NCBI RefSeq assembly: GCF_000971965.1
Contig: NZ_KQ040792.1
Coordinates: 372,001 to 436,000, forward strand
Direction: 5' to 3'
Length of the DNA stretch: 64,000 nt
Source of the DNA: Paenibacillus wulumuqiensis
GTDB taxonomy: Bacteria > Bacillota > Bacilli > Paenibacillales > Paenibacillaceae
This document shows positions 17,328-26,104 of the stretch, one piece after another. Position 1 is the first letter of the stretch; the number at the start of each line of letters is the position of its first letter. Under the pieces are notes generated by a model, which saw only the letters and a list, made by a program, of their open reading frames with translations, was not told the DNA's origin and ran no database searches. A program made the translations under genes and the position numbers.

Positions 17328-17363
17328 AGAGCCGGAACCCTATGTGATGCGGGTTCCGGCTCT
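17328..17363. terminator. Bidirectional terminator between hmp and the Crp/Fnr gene
   Basis: AGAGCCGGAACCC (17328-17340) pairs perfectly with GGGTTCCGGCTCT (17351-17363) around a 10-base loop. Confidence 0.85.
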
Positions 17364-17394
17364 GTCTGGTTATATACGATTACATTTCTCTATC

Positions 17395-17916
17395 CTACGA
17401 AAAGGAAGAATCCTGCTGTTTGGCCTGGGCGCGCAGCAGGCGGTTCACCGTCTCGCGGCGGAGTCCGATCAGCTGACCGATCTCGTCCTGGGTGAGAATC
17501 TCGGTGATTGGAATGTCCTTGAGATAGGTGGAGAACCAGTGCTGCAGCTGCTCCAGTTTGTCGGCGGGAGTAACCCGGGTGAGCTGGTCGATGCGCTGCT
17601 GCATCATCCGCAGCTTGTCCTGCAGCTGGGCAGCCACCTCATGATAGCGGGCCGGATCGCGGCTCAGCTGATCATACCAATCTGCCGCATGAATAATCTC
17701 GACTTCTCCGGTCACGAGCGCAATCGCCGTGCCATGATAGTTCATCGGGCTGATCAGGGAATGATGCGGAATCATCTCCCCGGGTACAATAATATTAAAT
17801 AAAAACATGCTCCCGTCCTCATGCAGCCGTACGATCTTGAACAGCCCGCTTTTGATCCGGTACAGCGGTCCGCTCTCTCCCTGGCGGAAAAGGGTCTCGC
17901 CTTTGTGAATAATCAT
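17395..17916 (-). CDS. Crp/Fnr family transcriptional regulator (short form)
   Basis: A 173-residue regulator, shorter than the usual 220-240. The N-terminal cyclic-nucleotide-like barrel begins directly at HKGETLFRQGESGPLYRIKSG and runs to about residue 85. A dimer helix follows, then the C-terminal helix-turn-helix ILTQDEIGQLIGLRRETVNRLLR (about 140-163), which has the E-R spacing seen in Fnr-type readers of TGTGA. No Fnr-type iron-sulfur cysteine cluster is visible, so a different signal is likely. It is convergent with hmp, whose promoter carries a matching box, making it a candidate regulator. The start is supported by AAGGAGAG. Confidence 0.8.
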   Translation of the reverse strand: MIIHKGETLFRQGESGPLYRIKSGLFKIVRLHEDGSMFLFNIIVPGEMIPHHSLISPMNYHGTAIALVTGEVEIIHAADWYDQLSRDPARYHEVAAQLQDKLRMMQQRIDQLTRVTPADKLEQLQHWFSTYLKDIPITEILTQDEIGQLIGLRRETVNRLLRAQAKQQDSSFS

Positions 17917-18058
17917 GATTGCTCTCCTTCCATCCGGGCAGATGCTGTCTGCGTTCGGTGCTCGTTCACCGCCGGCAGACTGTACAGGTGATGATCAGCA
18001 GCATTCGAGGGCAGACAGCCAGCAGTTCAGCAGTCACACCTGCATGTGAACAGCCCAT

Positions 18059-18718
18059 TTAACCGATCCGCTTGCTGAGGTGCTTGTGCAGCGATGAAGC
18101 AAGCGCCGGTTCATCCAGCAGCTGGCGCAGCAGCGGCGTATCTCCGCGCTCATGGTACAGCACCTGGTTGCAGTCGGCAATCGTCGAGCCATTGCCTTCA
18201 TGGCGTACAAAGGCAAACCGGTCACCCGCTGTGACCTGACCCGGTTCCAGAACGCGGAAGTAAAAGCCGGAAAACCCGGTATCCCGCACCCGCAGAATCA
18301 TCTCCTTGCGCTCCAGATGGGCAGACAGCTTGAAGCATGGCTGACGCGGCTGGCTGACCTGCACGACCGCTGTCCCAATCCGGTACACATCGCCGATCCG
18401 AACCTGATCTTCCCGCAGTCCGCTGACGGTAAAGTTCTCCCCGAACGCACCCGCTTCGAACGGGCGATTCATCTGCTCGCTCCACCATGGATAGTGATCG
18501 GCCGAGTAGACGCAGGCTGCTTTGTCCGGGCCACCGTGATTTTTGAGATCGCCCTGTCCGTCCTGCTCCAATCCATCTGCCGAGATACCGACCGAATGAG
18601 GCACAGGCTTTTTGATGAATCCGGTAAAGACGGTTTTGCCGTCCCATTCCACATTGACCGGCAGTCCGACATTCAGGAATAATAATTCTGGTAAAATAGC
18701 AGTAGTCTCCATCGACAT
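18059..18718 (-). CDS. MOSC domain protein, YiiM-like
   Basis: A cytoplasmic protein of about 219 residues. The MOSC beta-barrel core is seen as LNVGLPVNVEWDGKTVFTG at the start, then DQGDLKNHGGPDKAACVYS, FGENFTVSGL and VSQPRQPCFKLS, which carries the conserved cysteine of the molybdenum-cofactor sulfurase C-terminal family. A YiiM-type 3-alpha helical tail follows. YiiM-like enzymes reduce N-hydroxylated compounds using molybdenum cofactor. The ATG at 18718, 12 bases after AGGAGG, is preferred over the upstream GTG that lies inside the ribosome site itself. It is monocistronic. Confidence 0.85.
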   Translation of the reverse strand: MSMETTAILPELLFLNVGLPVNVEWDGKTVFTGFIKKPVPHSVGISADGLEQDGQGDLKNHGGPDKAACVYSADHYPWWSEQMNRPFEAGAFGENFTVSGLREDQVRIGDVYRIGTAVVQVSQPRQPCFKLSAHLERKEMILRVRDTGFSGFYFRVLEPGQVTAGDRFAFVRHEGNGSTIADCNQVLYHERGDTPLLRQLLDEPALASSLHKHLSKRIG

Positions 18719-18860
18719 TGGAAATACAGTCCTCCTCACAAACGATTTTCTTCATTAATACCGATAATTGTATCATAATAACGTATACAGACAATTCGGA
18801 AGCCGGTTCTTCCCGTGAAAGTCTTCCCTGTGGGACGCTTCTGAGAAGAAAGGAACGATC

Positions 18861-20858
18861 ATGAATAACAACAAGCTACAAAGGAACCGGTATATACTGG
18901 TCACTCTGGTTCTGCTGCTTGCTGTAAACCTGTATCTTCATGCAGGCAGCGTACAGGCTGCGGAACAGCAGGGCCATATTATGGATAATGCCGGCTTGTT
19001 TTCCGAAAAGGATATTAGCCGGATGAATGCAAGACTGGATCATCATACATATGATCTGTACGTAATCACCGGTACAGGCATGAATCAATCCGAAGGAATG
19101 AAGCTGGCCAACCAGATGTATGAACAGTTCGGTTTCTCGGGCAACCAGCTGCTGCTGTTCATTACAACCGATCCCAATTATGTGCATCTGGTATTCGATA
19201 ACGAGGAGCTGAGGGAGCGGATTGGACGCAGCAATGCAGGCAGTATCGAAGGTATAACCGACAGCCAGTTTGTCCCCTATGCCAAAAAGGGCGATCTGGC
19301 GGGCGGGGTGCTCGCAGTTAATGATTACATCAACGGACTGGGCGATCTCTCCAACGACAACAACAATTTACCGGCTCCCGGTTATGAGCAGCCCGCTCTG
19401 TCTGACCGGATCAGTCATTCCCTGCGTCAGGTGACATTCTATGTACTGGGAAGTGGTCTTGCGGCAGCTCTGCTGACCCTGCTCATTGTCCGTGCTGTTG
19501 CTTCCGAGAAGCTGCATCGCCGTCAGGCCAGACTCTCTGCGCAGGTGGATGAATGGAATGAACGGCTGAACAGCATAGCAGTCGCTGATTCGTCCAATTT
19601 GCCGGAGAATGGTTCCATTGATGGATCAACACCCGCCAGGGTAAATGCGTGGGTACAGCAAATACAGCGCCAGTCCAGCCAGCTGCACACGCTGCGAGGG
19701 CATATTGATTCCCGGCAGATCTCACTGTTCTCCACAGCAAAGCCGGCGAGGGAGCTGTCCGGGCTGGAGCAGCAGCTGAATGCACAGATCGGCCAGATCG
19801 AGGAACTGCTGCATCAGCATGAGCATGCCGGTGGAATCTCCAATCTGTCCCGCAGCCAGGCAGAATCCGCTGTATCCAATGCTATTGCATCCATACCCAC
19901 ATTGTCCGGTCAGCTTCCCGAGCAGCAGAGCCGGCATCTGCTGGATGCGATCGAACGGACCGATCGGGAGCTCCGCCTGATTGTAGAGCAGGAGCGGCTG
20001 ATGGTGAATAACGACAATCCTTTTGCCCTGCTTGGTCATGCCCGCGAGGAAGCGATGCGTCTGCAGGAACTGCCGGTTCAGGGAGACGCAGAGGCTATCA
20101 CAGACAGTATTCGGAGGATCGAAGAGGACATCCGGGAGGCGCGCGGTCTGGTCGACGATCTGATCCGCTTCCGGGAACAATCCAGCGAGCTATTGGCTCT
20201 GGCTCCGCAGCAGCTGGATGAACTGCAGCTGCTGCCCGATCGGTATGAAAAGGAAGTACAGCTGCTGCGGGAGCAGTATGCCAGAGTGCATGTGCAGCAA
20301 CAGCGTGATCGGTATGCGAAGCAGCAGGAACTGCATTTGCAGGTTGAACGGCTGCTGCCGCAAATCGCCGCTGCGCTGGATGAGAATTACCAGCAGTATC
20401 GTCAGGCGAATGCGCTCAGCACCGAGGTAAGAACGGTGCTGGAGCAGATGCAGCAGCAGCGCAGTGCCATTCTCGGTTACAGGGATGAACTGGATCTATA
20501 CAAAAAGCAGCTGATGGAGCGCTGGGAAATGATGAGCGCCCGCCACCGCGAAGGGGTACAGCTGCTGACTGCCTTTCATGAGGATGGAATGGCTGCCCAG
20601 CAATCCCAGAATGAGAGCTTTCATATGCTGGAGCAGGTTCACCGCCGATTGATGAATGCTCCATTCCATCTGCCGGAGCTGGAGGAAGCGATGAACCTGG
20701 CTGCAGCGCGACTGGATGTGTTCCTGCAGGAAGTGCAGGAGCTGACCGGAATAACAGACCCGGCGCAGGCGCAGATGGGAGAACCGGATTCGCCGGCAGA
20801 GCGTCCGCGTACAGAGCCGATGAGGCTTTTCAAAAATCCTCCGGATGACAACCATTAA
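18861..20858 (+). CDS. TPM-domain protein with long cytoplasmic coiled coil
   Basis: A 665-residue membrane protein. A signal peptide (about residues 1-34) leads into an extracytoplasmic TPM domain (about 38-165; IMDNAGLFSEKDISRMNARL, then YDLYVITGTGM and GNQLLLFITTD). A membrane span (about 192-212) follows, then roughly 430 residues of Gln/Leu/Glu-rich coiled coil that should be cytoplasmic. TPM domains occur in photosystem-repair and methanol-dehydrogenase-associated proteins. The shape (outer domain, one span, long inner coil) recalls the topology of septation regulators such as EzrA, but no homology is claimed. It is a solitary gene with a terminator. Confidence 0.75.
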   Translation: MNNNKLQRNRYILVTLVLLLAVNLYLHAGSVQAAEQQGHIMDNAGLFSEKDISRMNARLDHHTYDLYVITGTGMNQSEGMKLANQMYEQFGFSGNQLLLFITTDPNYVHLVFDNEELRERIGRSNAGSIEGITDSQFVPYAKKGDLAGGVLAVNDYINGLGDLSNDNNNLPAPGYEQPALSDRISHSLRQVTFYVLGSGLAAALLTLLIVRAVASEKLHRRQARLSAQVDEWNERLNSIAVADSSNLPENGSIDGSTPARVNAWVQQIQRQSSQLHTLRGHIDSRQISLFSTAKPARELSGLEQQLNAQIGQIEELLHQHEHAGGISNLSRSQAESAVSNAIASIPTLSGQLPEQQSRHLLDAIERTDRELRLIVEQERLMVNNDNPFALLGHAREEAMRLQELPVQGDAEAITDSIRRIEEDIREARGLVDDLIRFREQSSELLALAPQQLDELQLLPDRYEKEVQLLREQYARVHVQQQRDRYAKQQELHLQVERLLPQIAAALDENYQQYRQANALSTEVRTVLEQMQQQRSAILGYRDELDLYKKQLMERWEMMSARHREGVQLLTAFHEDGMAAQQSQNESFHMLEQVHRRLMNAPFHLPELEEAMNLAAARLDVFLQEVQELTGITDPAQAQMGEPDSPAERPRTEPMRLFKNPPDDNH

Positions 20859-20960
20859 TTGGGGTCGATACGGTCACTGGTTCTACCGATTCGGTAGACT
20901 TTCTGCATCCGATCAATCCGTGGGAATAAACTCATGGGAATAACTGTACAGAAACAGCAA

Positions 20961-21005
20961 AAAGCAGCCCAGCTTCGTATCGGCGGTACGGAGTCGGGCT
21001 GCTTT
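20961..21005. terminator. Bidirectional terminator after the TPM gene
   Basis: AAAGCAGCCC (20961-20970) pairs with GGGCTGCTTT (20996-21005), T-rich on both outer sides. It separates the TPM gene from the convergent HNH gene. Confidence 0.7.
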
Positions 21006-21050
21006 CTTGTTGGTAGCTAAGCCAGGTTCGGCTGCCAGAAAAGGTGACGT

Positions 21051-21854
21051 TTAGAGCTCTGCATTCTCCGGCTGGATGAAATGGGACAGATCATGATCGG
21101 CCTTGGCCTGGTTGCACAGATTGCATGCACATACACAGTTCAGCGGCGTCGTATGTCCACCGCGTGCCCGTGGCAGCAGATGATCGATCGTATCGCCATA
21201 GCCGCCGCAGAAATAGCATGTATACTGGTCACGCTCCAGAATATAACGTCGGAAAGAACGATTGCTGTACAGGCGGCGGATCGTATGCCTGTTCACGACG
21301 ACGGCCGCATATTCCCGGACGAGTACAATCGCCGTCTCCAGATCGCTCTCCTGATGCCAGCGTCGGCCTTTGTCGGTACGTCCGCGCATATAGACGATCC
21401 CTTTGCGAGTCGGGCGCAGTATCGACAGATCCAGTCCCTGTCCGCGAATGTCTTTCTGGTCAATCGAGGGCAGCTGGCGATTCGGCCGCACTGCTGTAAT
21501 TTGCGTCGTTCTTGTCGTCAGCTCCGGAGCCGGTGAAGGCTGGATGGCAGCAGGAATCGTATGAGAGGCATGGGCAGACACCGGCTGTACATGAACGGTG
21601 TTGGCTGTATCTGCTGCCTCTGTCGGATTGGTCTGGTTTTTGAGCTGTTTGCGGCAGTTTCGGCAGGTGCCGCGCCGCTGGCTTCTTCCGGATTTGCGGC
21701 CGGTTCGCCGGGCATAATGGGACAGCGGATGAAGCTCTCCGCAGCGGGAACAGATTTTGGAGCCGGGACCGTCTGTTCCTTCAGCGGGCGGATCGGCTTC
21801 TATAGTTGGTGCGATGGTAGTCTCCGGCAAATATTCCGGATGAGATTGCTGCAT
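21051..21854 (-). CDS. HNH endonuclease with N-terminal zinc-finger-like segment
   Basis: A protein of about 267 residues. Near residue 35 a CxxC pair (CSRCGELHPLSHYARR) and a second CRNC pair make a zinc-finger-like segment. A Pro/Thr-rich linker and an uncharacterised middle part follow. The HNH nuclease domain is C-terminal: CYFCGGYGDTIDHLLPRARGG and then LNCVCACNLCNQAK, keeping the DH catalytic pair and the zinc cysteines. It probably cuts DNA with a divalent metal; its biological role is unknown. The ATG at 21854 is preferred because TAGGTG lies 6 bases upstream, while the GTG nine bases earlier lies within that site. Confidence 0.8.
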   Translation of the reverse strand: MQQSHPEYLPETTIAPTIEADPPAEGTDGPGSKICSRCGELHPLSHYARRTGRKSGRSQRRGTCRNCRKQLKNQTNPTEAADTANTVHVQPVSAHASHTIPAAIQPSPAPELTTRTTQITAVRPNRQLPSIDQKDIRGQGLDLSILRPTRKGIVYMRGRTDKGRRWHQESDLETAIVLVREYAAVVVNRHTIRRLYSNRSFRRYILERDQYTCYFCGGYGDTIDHLLPRARGGHTTPLNCVCACNLCNQAKADHDLSHFIQPENAEL

Positions 21855-21913
21855 AGATTTCACCTATTTCCAATAAATTCGGATCGTATCAGTGTCATGG
21901 TTGATTCCTTCTA

Positions 21914-22378
21914 TTATAACGGTAAAAGGTCGCGCCGTTTGGCAATTGGTTCACAATCTTTGCATACTCCGACCAGACTGCCGTCATCATTGGCGTAAAA
22001 GGTGAGATGATTGACCTCTTTTTTGCAGTAGGAGCACTTCTGCATACGCAGCTTGGATGGCGGATGGCCGGTTCGGGACAGCGGCAGCGGGCGTACGACA
22101 GCCGGACGCCCGGACGTCTCTGCCGGCTTGGCGGCAGTGTCGGACTTGCTGCGCGTACCGGGCCGACGCTCGCGAAAGGCTGCCAGATCAACAACATTAT
22201 GCGATTTGGCCGGCGGCTGACTGCCGTTATGGGATTCAGGCGCATTGGCCGTGAAAGGTGGTGACAGCTTCTCTCCGGCTGTCGGGTTGGCTCTCTTTTT
22301 GGAGGAGTGAACGATCCAGCTGATCACTGCCAGAATAACAATGACAATCCCCATTACGATAATCCATGCAGGTTGCAT
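21914..22378 (-). CDS. Membrane-anchored protein with C-terminal zinc ribbon
   Basis: A protein of about 154 residues. An N-terminal span (WIIVMGIVIVILAVISWIVH) is followed by a basic, Ala/Pro-rich linker and a C-terminal zinc-ribbon-like module, CSYCKKEVNHLTFYANDDGS ending with CKDCE. It is upstream of and co-directional with the HNH gene, 59 bases away, so the two may be co-transcribed and both use CxxC modules. No family is recognised. The ATG at 22378 is chosen because AAGAAGG lies 8 bases before it. Confidence 0.65.
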   Translation of the reverse strand: MQPAWIIVMGIVIVILAVISWIVHSSKKRANPTAGEKLSPPFTANAPESHNGSQPPAKSHNVVDLAAFRERRPGTRSKSDTAAKPAETSGRPAVVRPLPLSRTGHPPSKLRMQKCSYCKKEVNHLTFYANDDGSLVGVCKDCEPIAKRRDLLPL

Positions 22379-22484
22379 GCGATTCACCTTCTTTGCTGAG
22401 TATTGGACATGGTGGATAGAGATACTCCTTATTATATTACCTTTTAATTCCTGTACATCCCTTTTTTGTTACTGCCTAATTTGC

Positions 22485-22490
22485 TATAAT
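22485..22490 (+). promoter_or_regulatory. Probable -10 element of the ABC/jelly-roll locus
   Basis: A perfect TATAAT at 22485-22490 lies 100 bases upstream of the solute-binding protein gene. The -35 position (TTTTTT-like, 17 bases upstream) is weak, which suggests an activator. Confidence 0.45.
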
Positions 22491-22590
22491 GCGTGTCAAG
22501 GGTAGAAAAAAAGTATAGAATTATTTTTTGCCGTTATGTGTTACATATCGAGAGTATGGAGACGGTGGAGCCAAGGAAGCTGGATAACAT

Positions 22591-23880
22591 ATGAAAGGAA
22601 TGAAGACAGTGAACAAGAAGATCAAAAGCTTTACGATACTGTGTCTGCTCGTTGTGTTGGTCGCTTCTGTGCTCAGTTCGTGCGGATCGGATACCGGGAG
22701 TAAGGAAGAGGAAAAAGGAAAGGTAACCATTAAATTCTGGACAATTGCGCTTCAGCCCACATTTAATGAATACTTTAATACCCTGATTTCAGAATATCAA
22801 AAAAGTCACCCCGGCGTCACGATCGAATGGAGCGATTATCCATACGATGCCATATCTAATAAGTTATTAACCGGAATTGCCAGCGGTAACGTACCGGATG
22901 TGGTAAATTTGAACACCGAATTTGCCAATCAGATGGCATCCAAGGGAGCGCTTGCCGATCTGACCCCTTATTTGAGCGATGAAGAGAAAAGTTCTTATTT
23001 TGAAGGCATCTTCAATTCCACTGTATTGGATGGCAAGCCGTATGCCCTGCCATGGTATACCGGTACTGAAGTGCTGTACATGAATACCCGCCTGGTCAAA
23101 CAGGCCGGTCTGGACCCCAAGAATCCGCCCAAGACACGGGACGAGCTGAACGAATGGGCCCGCCAGGTCAAAGCAAAAACAGGAGCGAACGGCTATGCGC
23201 TGACTTTTGCCGCCCGGTTGTTCCCGGTTGAAGGCATCTCGATCCTGAATGAAGACAAAACGGCAGCCGCGTTCAATACACCGGAAGGCCTGTCGATGAT
23301 CCAGCGTATGCAGCAGCTGATCCAGGAAGGTGTACTGGTTGGCGAAGATGCCAACTTTGACAAGCAGATCCAATATTATTCCAGTGAACAAACGGCTTTT
23401 GAGATTGCCGGGCCTACCTTTATTAACTTTATCAAAACAGCCGCGCCGGATGTATATGAGAATACGGTAGCTGTACCGCTGCCGACAGGCAAAGCGGATG
23501 TACGCCTGTCCAATACGATGAACCTGGTCGTGCCGGGCAAATCAGCAGCACCGGAGCAGGCGGCGGAATTCGCCAAGTTCCTGACCAATGCGACGAACCA
23601 GACTTCCTTTGCCAAAGCGGCCAATACGCTGCCAAGCACCAAGGAATCGATCAAGGACCCGTTCTTCACCCAGAATGACAACAAGCTGGAATCCGAAGCC
23701 AAAGTGGCCTCGGCCGAAAGCCTGGACAAAGCGGTGGATTACATGGTCGGCGTACCGAATGCCGGCGACGTGAACTCCGCCATTGCGCTGCAGCTGCAGG
23801 AGATTTTCCTCAACGGCAAAGATCCGCAGCAGGGACTGGATGCGGCAGAGCAGGAAGTCAATCAGGTACTCAAACAATAA
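22591..23880 (+). CDS. Sugar ABC transporter substrate-binding lipoprotein
   Basis: A 429-residue extracellular solute-binding protein of family 1 (CUT1 type). A lipoprotein signal peptide ends in the lipobox LSSC, with the lipidated cysteine near residue 31. The mature part starts ITIKFWTIALQPTFNEY-like and contains PDVVNLNTEFANQMASKGAL and DGKPYALPWYTGTEVLYMN, both typical of sugar binders. It captures a sugar or oligosaccharide outside the membrane for the two permeases that follow. No ATPase gene lies in the locus, so a shared MsmX/UgpC-type ATPase is expected. The substrate is unknown; the neighbours suggest a complex glycan product. Confidence 0.92.
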   Translation: MKGMKTVNKKIKSFTILCLLVVLVASVLSSCGSDTGSKEEEKGKVTIKFWTIALQPTFNEYFNTLISEYQKSHPGVTIEWSDYPYDAISNKLLTGIASGNVPDVVNLNTEFANQMASKGALADLTPYLSDEEKSSYFEGIFNSTVLDGKPYALPWYTGTEVLYMNTRLVKQAGLDPKNPPKTRDELNEWARQVKAKTGANGYALTFAARLFPVEGISILNEDKTAAAFNTPEGLSMIQRMQQLIQEGVLVGEDANFDKQIQYYSSEQTAFEIAGPTFINFIKTAAPDVYENTVAVPLPTGKADVRLSNTMNLVVPGKSAAPEQAAEFAKFLTNATNQTSFAKAANTLPSTKESIKDPFFTQNDNKLESEAKVASAESLDKAVDYMVGVPNAGDVNSAIALQLQEIFLNGKDPQQGLDAAEQEVNQVLKQ

Positions 23881-23962
23881 AATAACGACAGGAACATAGG
23901 CAGAAACATATAACAGAAACATATATAGGTGAAGTCATTTTCGTTAAATCCCGGTCGCATGT

Positions 23963-23979
23963 GCAGGATAGCATCCTGC
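23963..23979 (+). other. Intercistronic hairpin between binding protein and permease genes
   Basis: GCAGGAT (23963-23969) and ATCCTGC (23973-23979) form a perfect 7-bp stem with a 3-base loop and no T run. It lies between a binding-protein gene and its permease gene, where such stems often protect the upstream message. Confidence 0.5.
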
Positions 23980-24023
23980 GGTGAAGGCAAGATACTGACC
24001 CTCCAAAGGCGGTGGACGAGCAT

Positions 24024-24899
24024 ATGAGATGGATGAGAACCGAGACGTTTGCCGCGTGGGCCTTCATGGCTCCCGGACTGCTGATTGTCGCTGTGTTTGT
24101 ATTATGGCCGATCATCTACGGAATTCCATTGTCCCTGACCGATTACTCCGTAATTGGCGAGACTCACTATGTAGGATTCGAAAATTATGTAACAGCGGTT
24201 CAGGACAAAAGCTTCCTGACCTCGCTGTGGAACTCGCTGGTCTATGTACTGATTGTCCCTTTTATTCAGGTGTTCTCGATTCTGATGGCGATTCTGGTCA
24301 ATACCCGGCTGCCGCTGATCAAGGCGTTCCGGGCAGCCTATTATATCCCTGTTGTCACCTCCATGGTCGCGGTTGCGCTCATGTGGAGCTGGCTGTTCAG
24401 CAACAATGGGGTCGTCAATTATATTCTGATCCAGCTGGGCATTATCCAGGAGCAGGTCGGCTGGCTGTCCAGCAGCAGTACCGCGCTGTATGCGCTGATG
24501 TTCATTACGATGTGGAAAGGCCTTGGCTATTATATGGTATTGTACCTGGCCGGGCTGCAGGGCATTCCGTCCGAGCTGTATGAAGCGGCGATGATCGATG
24601 GGGCCAGCCGCTGGCAGGTAATCATGCGGATCACCGTGCCGCTGCTCCGTCCGCATATCCTGTTCTGTACACTGATCTCGCTCATGGGGGCGATTCGCGT
24701 CTTTGACGAGATGTTTGTACTGACCCAGGGCGGGCCGGGCAATGCCACGCTGACGTCGAGTCTGTATATTTACCAGAAAGGTCTGGAGCAGTTTAACTTT
24801 GGTTATGCTTCTGCTCTGGGGCTGATTGTAAGCGTCATTGTAGGCGCGCTCAGCATATTCGTGTTCCGTCTGAACCGGAGAGGCGGTGTGAGCTACTGA
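24024..24899 (+). CDS. Sugar ABC transporter permease (MalF type)
   Basis: An inner-membrane permease of about 291 residues with six spans. The cytoplasmic EAA loop that docks with the ATPase is clear: YEAAMIDGASRWQVIMRITV. The ending FVLTQGGPGNATLTSSLYIY is typical of the first permease of CUT1 systems. It forms a heterodimeric channel with the next gene product. The ATG at 24024 is chosen since AGGCGG lies 11 bases before it, whereas the GTG at 24012 abuts that site. Its stop overlaps the next start by one base. Confidence 0.92.
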   Translation: MRWMRTETFAAWAFMAPGLLIVAVFVLWPIIYGIPLSLTDYSVIGETHYVGFENYVTAVQDKSFLTSLWNSLVYVLIVPFIQVFSILMAILVNTRLPLIKAFRAAYYIPVVTSMVAVALMWSWLFSNNGVVNYILIQLGIIQEQVGWLSSSSTALYALMFITMWKGLGYYMVLYLAGLQGIPSELYEAAMIDGASRWQVIMRITVPLLRPHILFCTLISLMGAIRVFDEMFVLTQGGPGNATLTSSLYIYQKGLEQFNFGYASALGLIVSVIVGALSIFVFRLNRRGGVSY

Positions 24900-25780
24900 T
24901 GAACAAAGCGATGGAACATTCCAGAAGTAATGCCATGTCATCCGGGGTAATCGCCCGCCGTCTCAAAAAGACCGTGCGCTACACCGTTACCTATATCCTG
25001 CTGCTGCTGCTCGCTCTGCTCATGACAGGGCCGTTCCTATGGTTGCTGAGCGTCTCGCTCATGCCGGGCCGGAACGTATTCTCCAACCCGCCGGCGATCT
25101 GGCCGACGTTTATCGATTTTGGCAATTATGTGCAGGTGTGGAACTACATGAACTTCCCCAAATATATTATGAACACGCTCATTATTACGGTGCTCGGGGT
25201 CGTATTCAATATTGTTCTGTCCTGCATGACCGCCTATCCGCTGGCCCTGTTCCGTTTCAAAGGCCGGGATATGGTGTTCGCGCTGCTGATTACGACGATG
25301 ATCATCCCGTCTTCGACAGCAATGATCGTGCATTATCTGACGATCCAGTGGCTGAATCTGGGCAATTCCTATCTGGGTGTTGTCCTGCCGGCTGCCGTGT
25401 CGGTATTTAATATTTTCCTGATGCGCCAAACGTTCCAGGGCATTCCGGCCGAGATCCGGGATTCCGGTAAAATGGACGGCGCATCCGAGCTGCGGATCTG
25501 GTGGCAGCTCGTCCTGCCGCTGGTCAAACCGGGCATCGCCGTTATTATGCTGCTGGAAGTGATGGCTTTTTGGAACAATTTCCTCTGGCCGATCGTCGTC
25601 CTCGATGATCCGGAGAAATACCCGCTCGCTTCGGCGCTCACATATTTGAATGGTCAGTTTTCGTATAATTTTGGCTGGATTGCAGCAGGTACCATCATTT
25701 CGGTCATTCCGATTATTCTGGTATTCCTGTTCACCCAGCGGTATTACATGGAAGGTCTGGCCGGTGCAGTTAAAGGATAA
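24899..25780 (+). CDS. Carbohydrate ABC transporter permease (MalG type)
   Basis: A 293-residue six-span permease, partner of the preceding one. The EAA loop is recognisable but altered: EIRDSGKMDGASELRIWWQLV, with RDSG in place of the usual YEAA. The C-terminal FLFTQRYYMEGLAGAVKG is the usual ending of MalG-type proteins. Translation is coupled to the first permease (TGATG overlap). Its stop codon lies inside the stem of a strong terminator-like hairpin. Confidence 0.92.
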   Translation: MNKAMEHSRSNAMSSGVIARRLKKTVRYTVTYILLLLLALLMTGPFLWLLSVSLMPGRNVFSNPPAIWPTFIDFGNYVQVWNYMNFPKYIMNTLIITVLGVVFNIVLSCMTAYPLALFRFKGRDMVFALLITTMIIPSSTAMIVHYLTIQWLNLGNSYLGVVLPAAVSVFNIFLMRQTFQGIPAEIRDSGKMDGASELRIWWQLVLPLVKPGIAVIMLLEVMAFWNNFLWPIVVLDDPEKYPLASALTYLNGQFSYNFGWIAAGTIISVIPIILVFLFTQRYYMEGLAGAVKG

Positions 25781-25798
25781 GCGCTTCGCTTATCCTTT
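25772..25798 (+). terminator. Terminator overlapping the permease stop codon
   Basis: AAAGGATAAGCG (25772-25783) pairs perfectly with CGCTTATCCTTT (25787-25798) around a 3-base loop, followed by TTC. The TAA stop (25778-25780) is within the left arm, so a ribosome reaching the stop would cover the stem. Confidence 0.7.
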
Positions 25799-26104
25799 TC
25801 TGTGCTGCCATTTACATATGACTACACCTTCAACCAACTGCCTCAAAAGCTCTCTATCCGTCCTCCTGCAAGCGGCCGGGCAGGGACGAACCACACTGAA
25901 ATCAGGAAAGGGGGGAATTCATACAGAGTCTGTCCGGCACTCCAGGCAGCATCACGGCAAACATATCTCCGGTAGGTACTCTAGCCAAAAAAAGAAAAAT
26001 GGCAGAACAGGGTTGTAGCGCGTATCGCAAGATGTACCGTTTTTTTGCATCTGTGTAAGGCAAGCAATAACAAACCTATACCATATGAGCCAGGAGGCTA
26101 TCAA
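25799..26104 (+). other. Intergenic leader without a recognised gene
   Basis: About 300 bases between the permease terminator and the first jelly-roll gene. A purine-rich AGGAAAGGGGGGAATTC lies near 25905 with no supported gene behind it, and a GTTTTTTTGC run near 26040. No riboswitch class is recognised. Confidence 0.35.

Noticed and set aside
25799-26104. Possible c-di-GMP or other riboswitch before the first jelly-roll gene
   Set aside because: Short purine-rich pieces suggested it, but no conserved core could be laid out.
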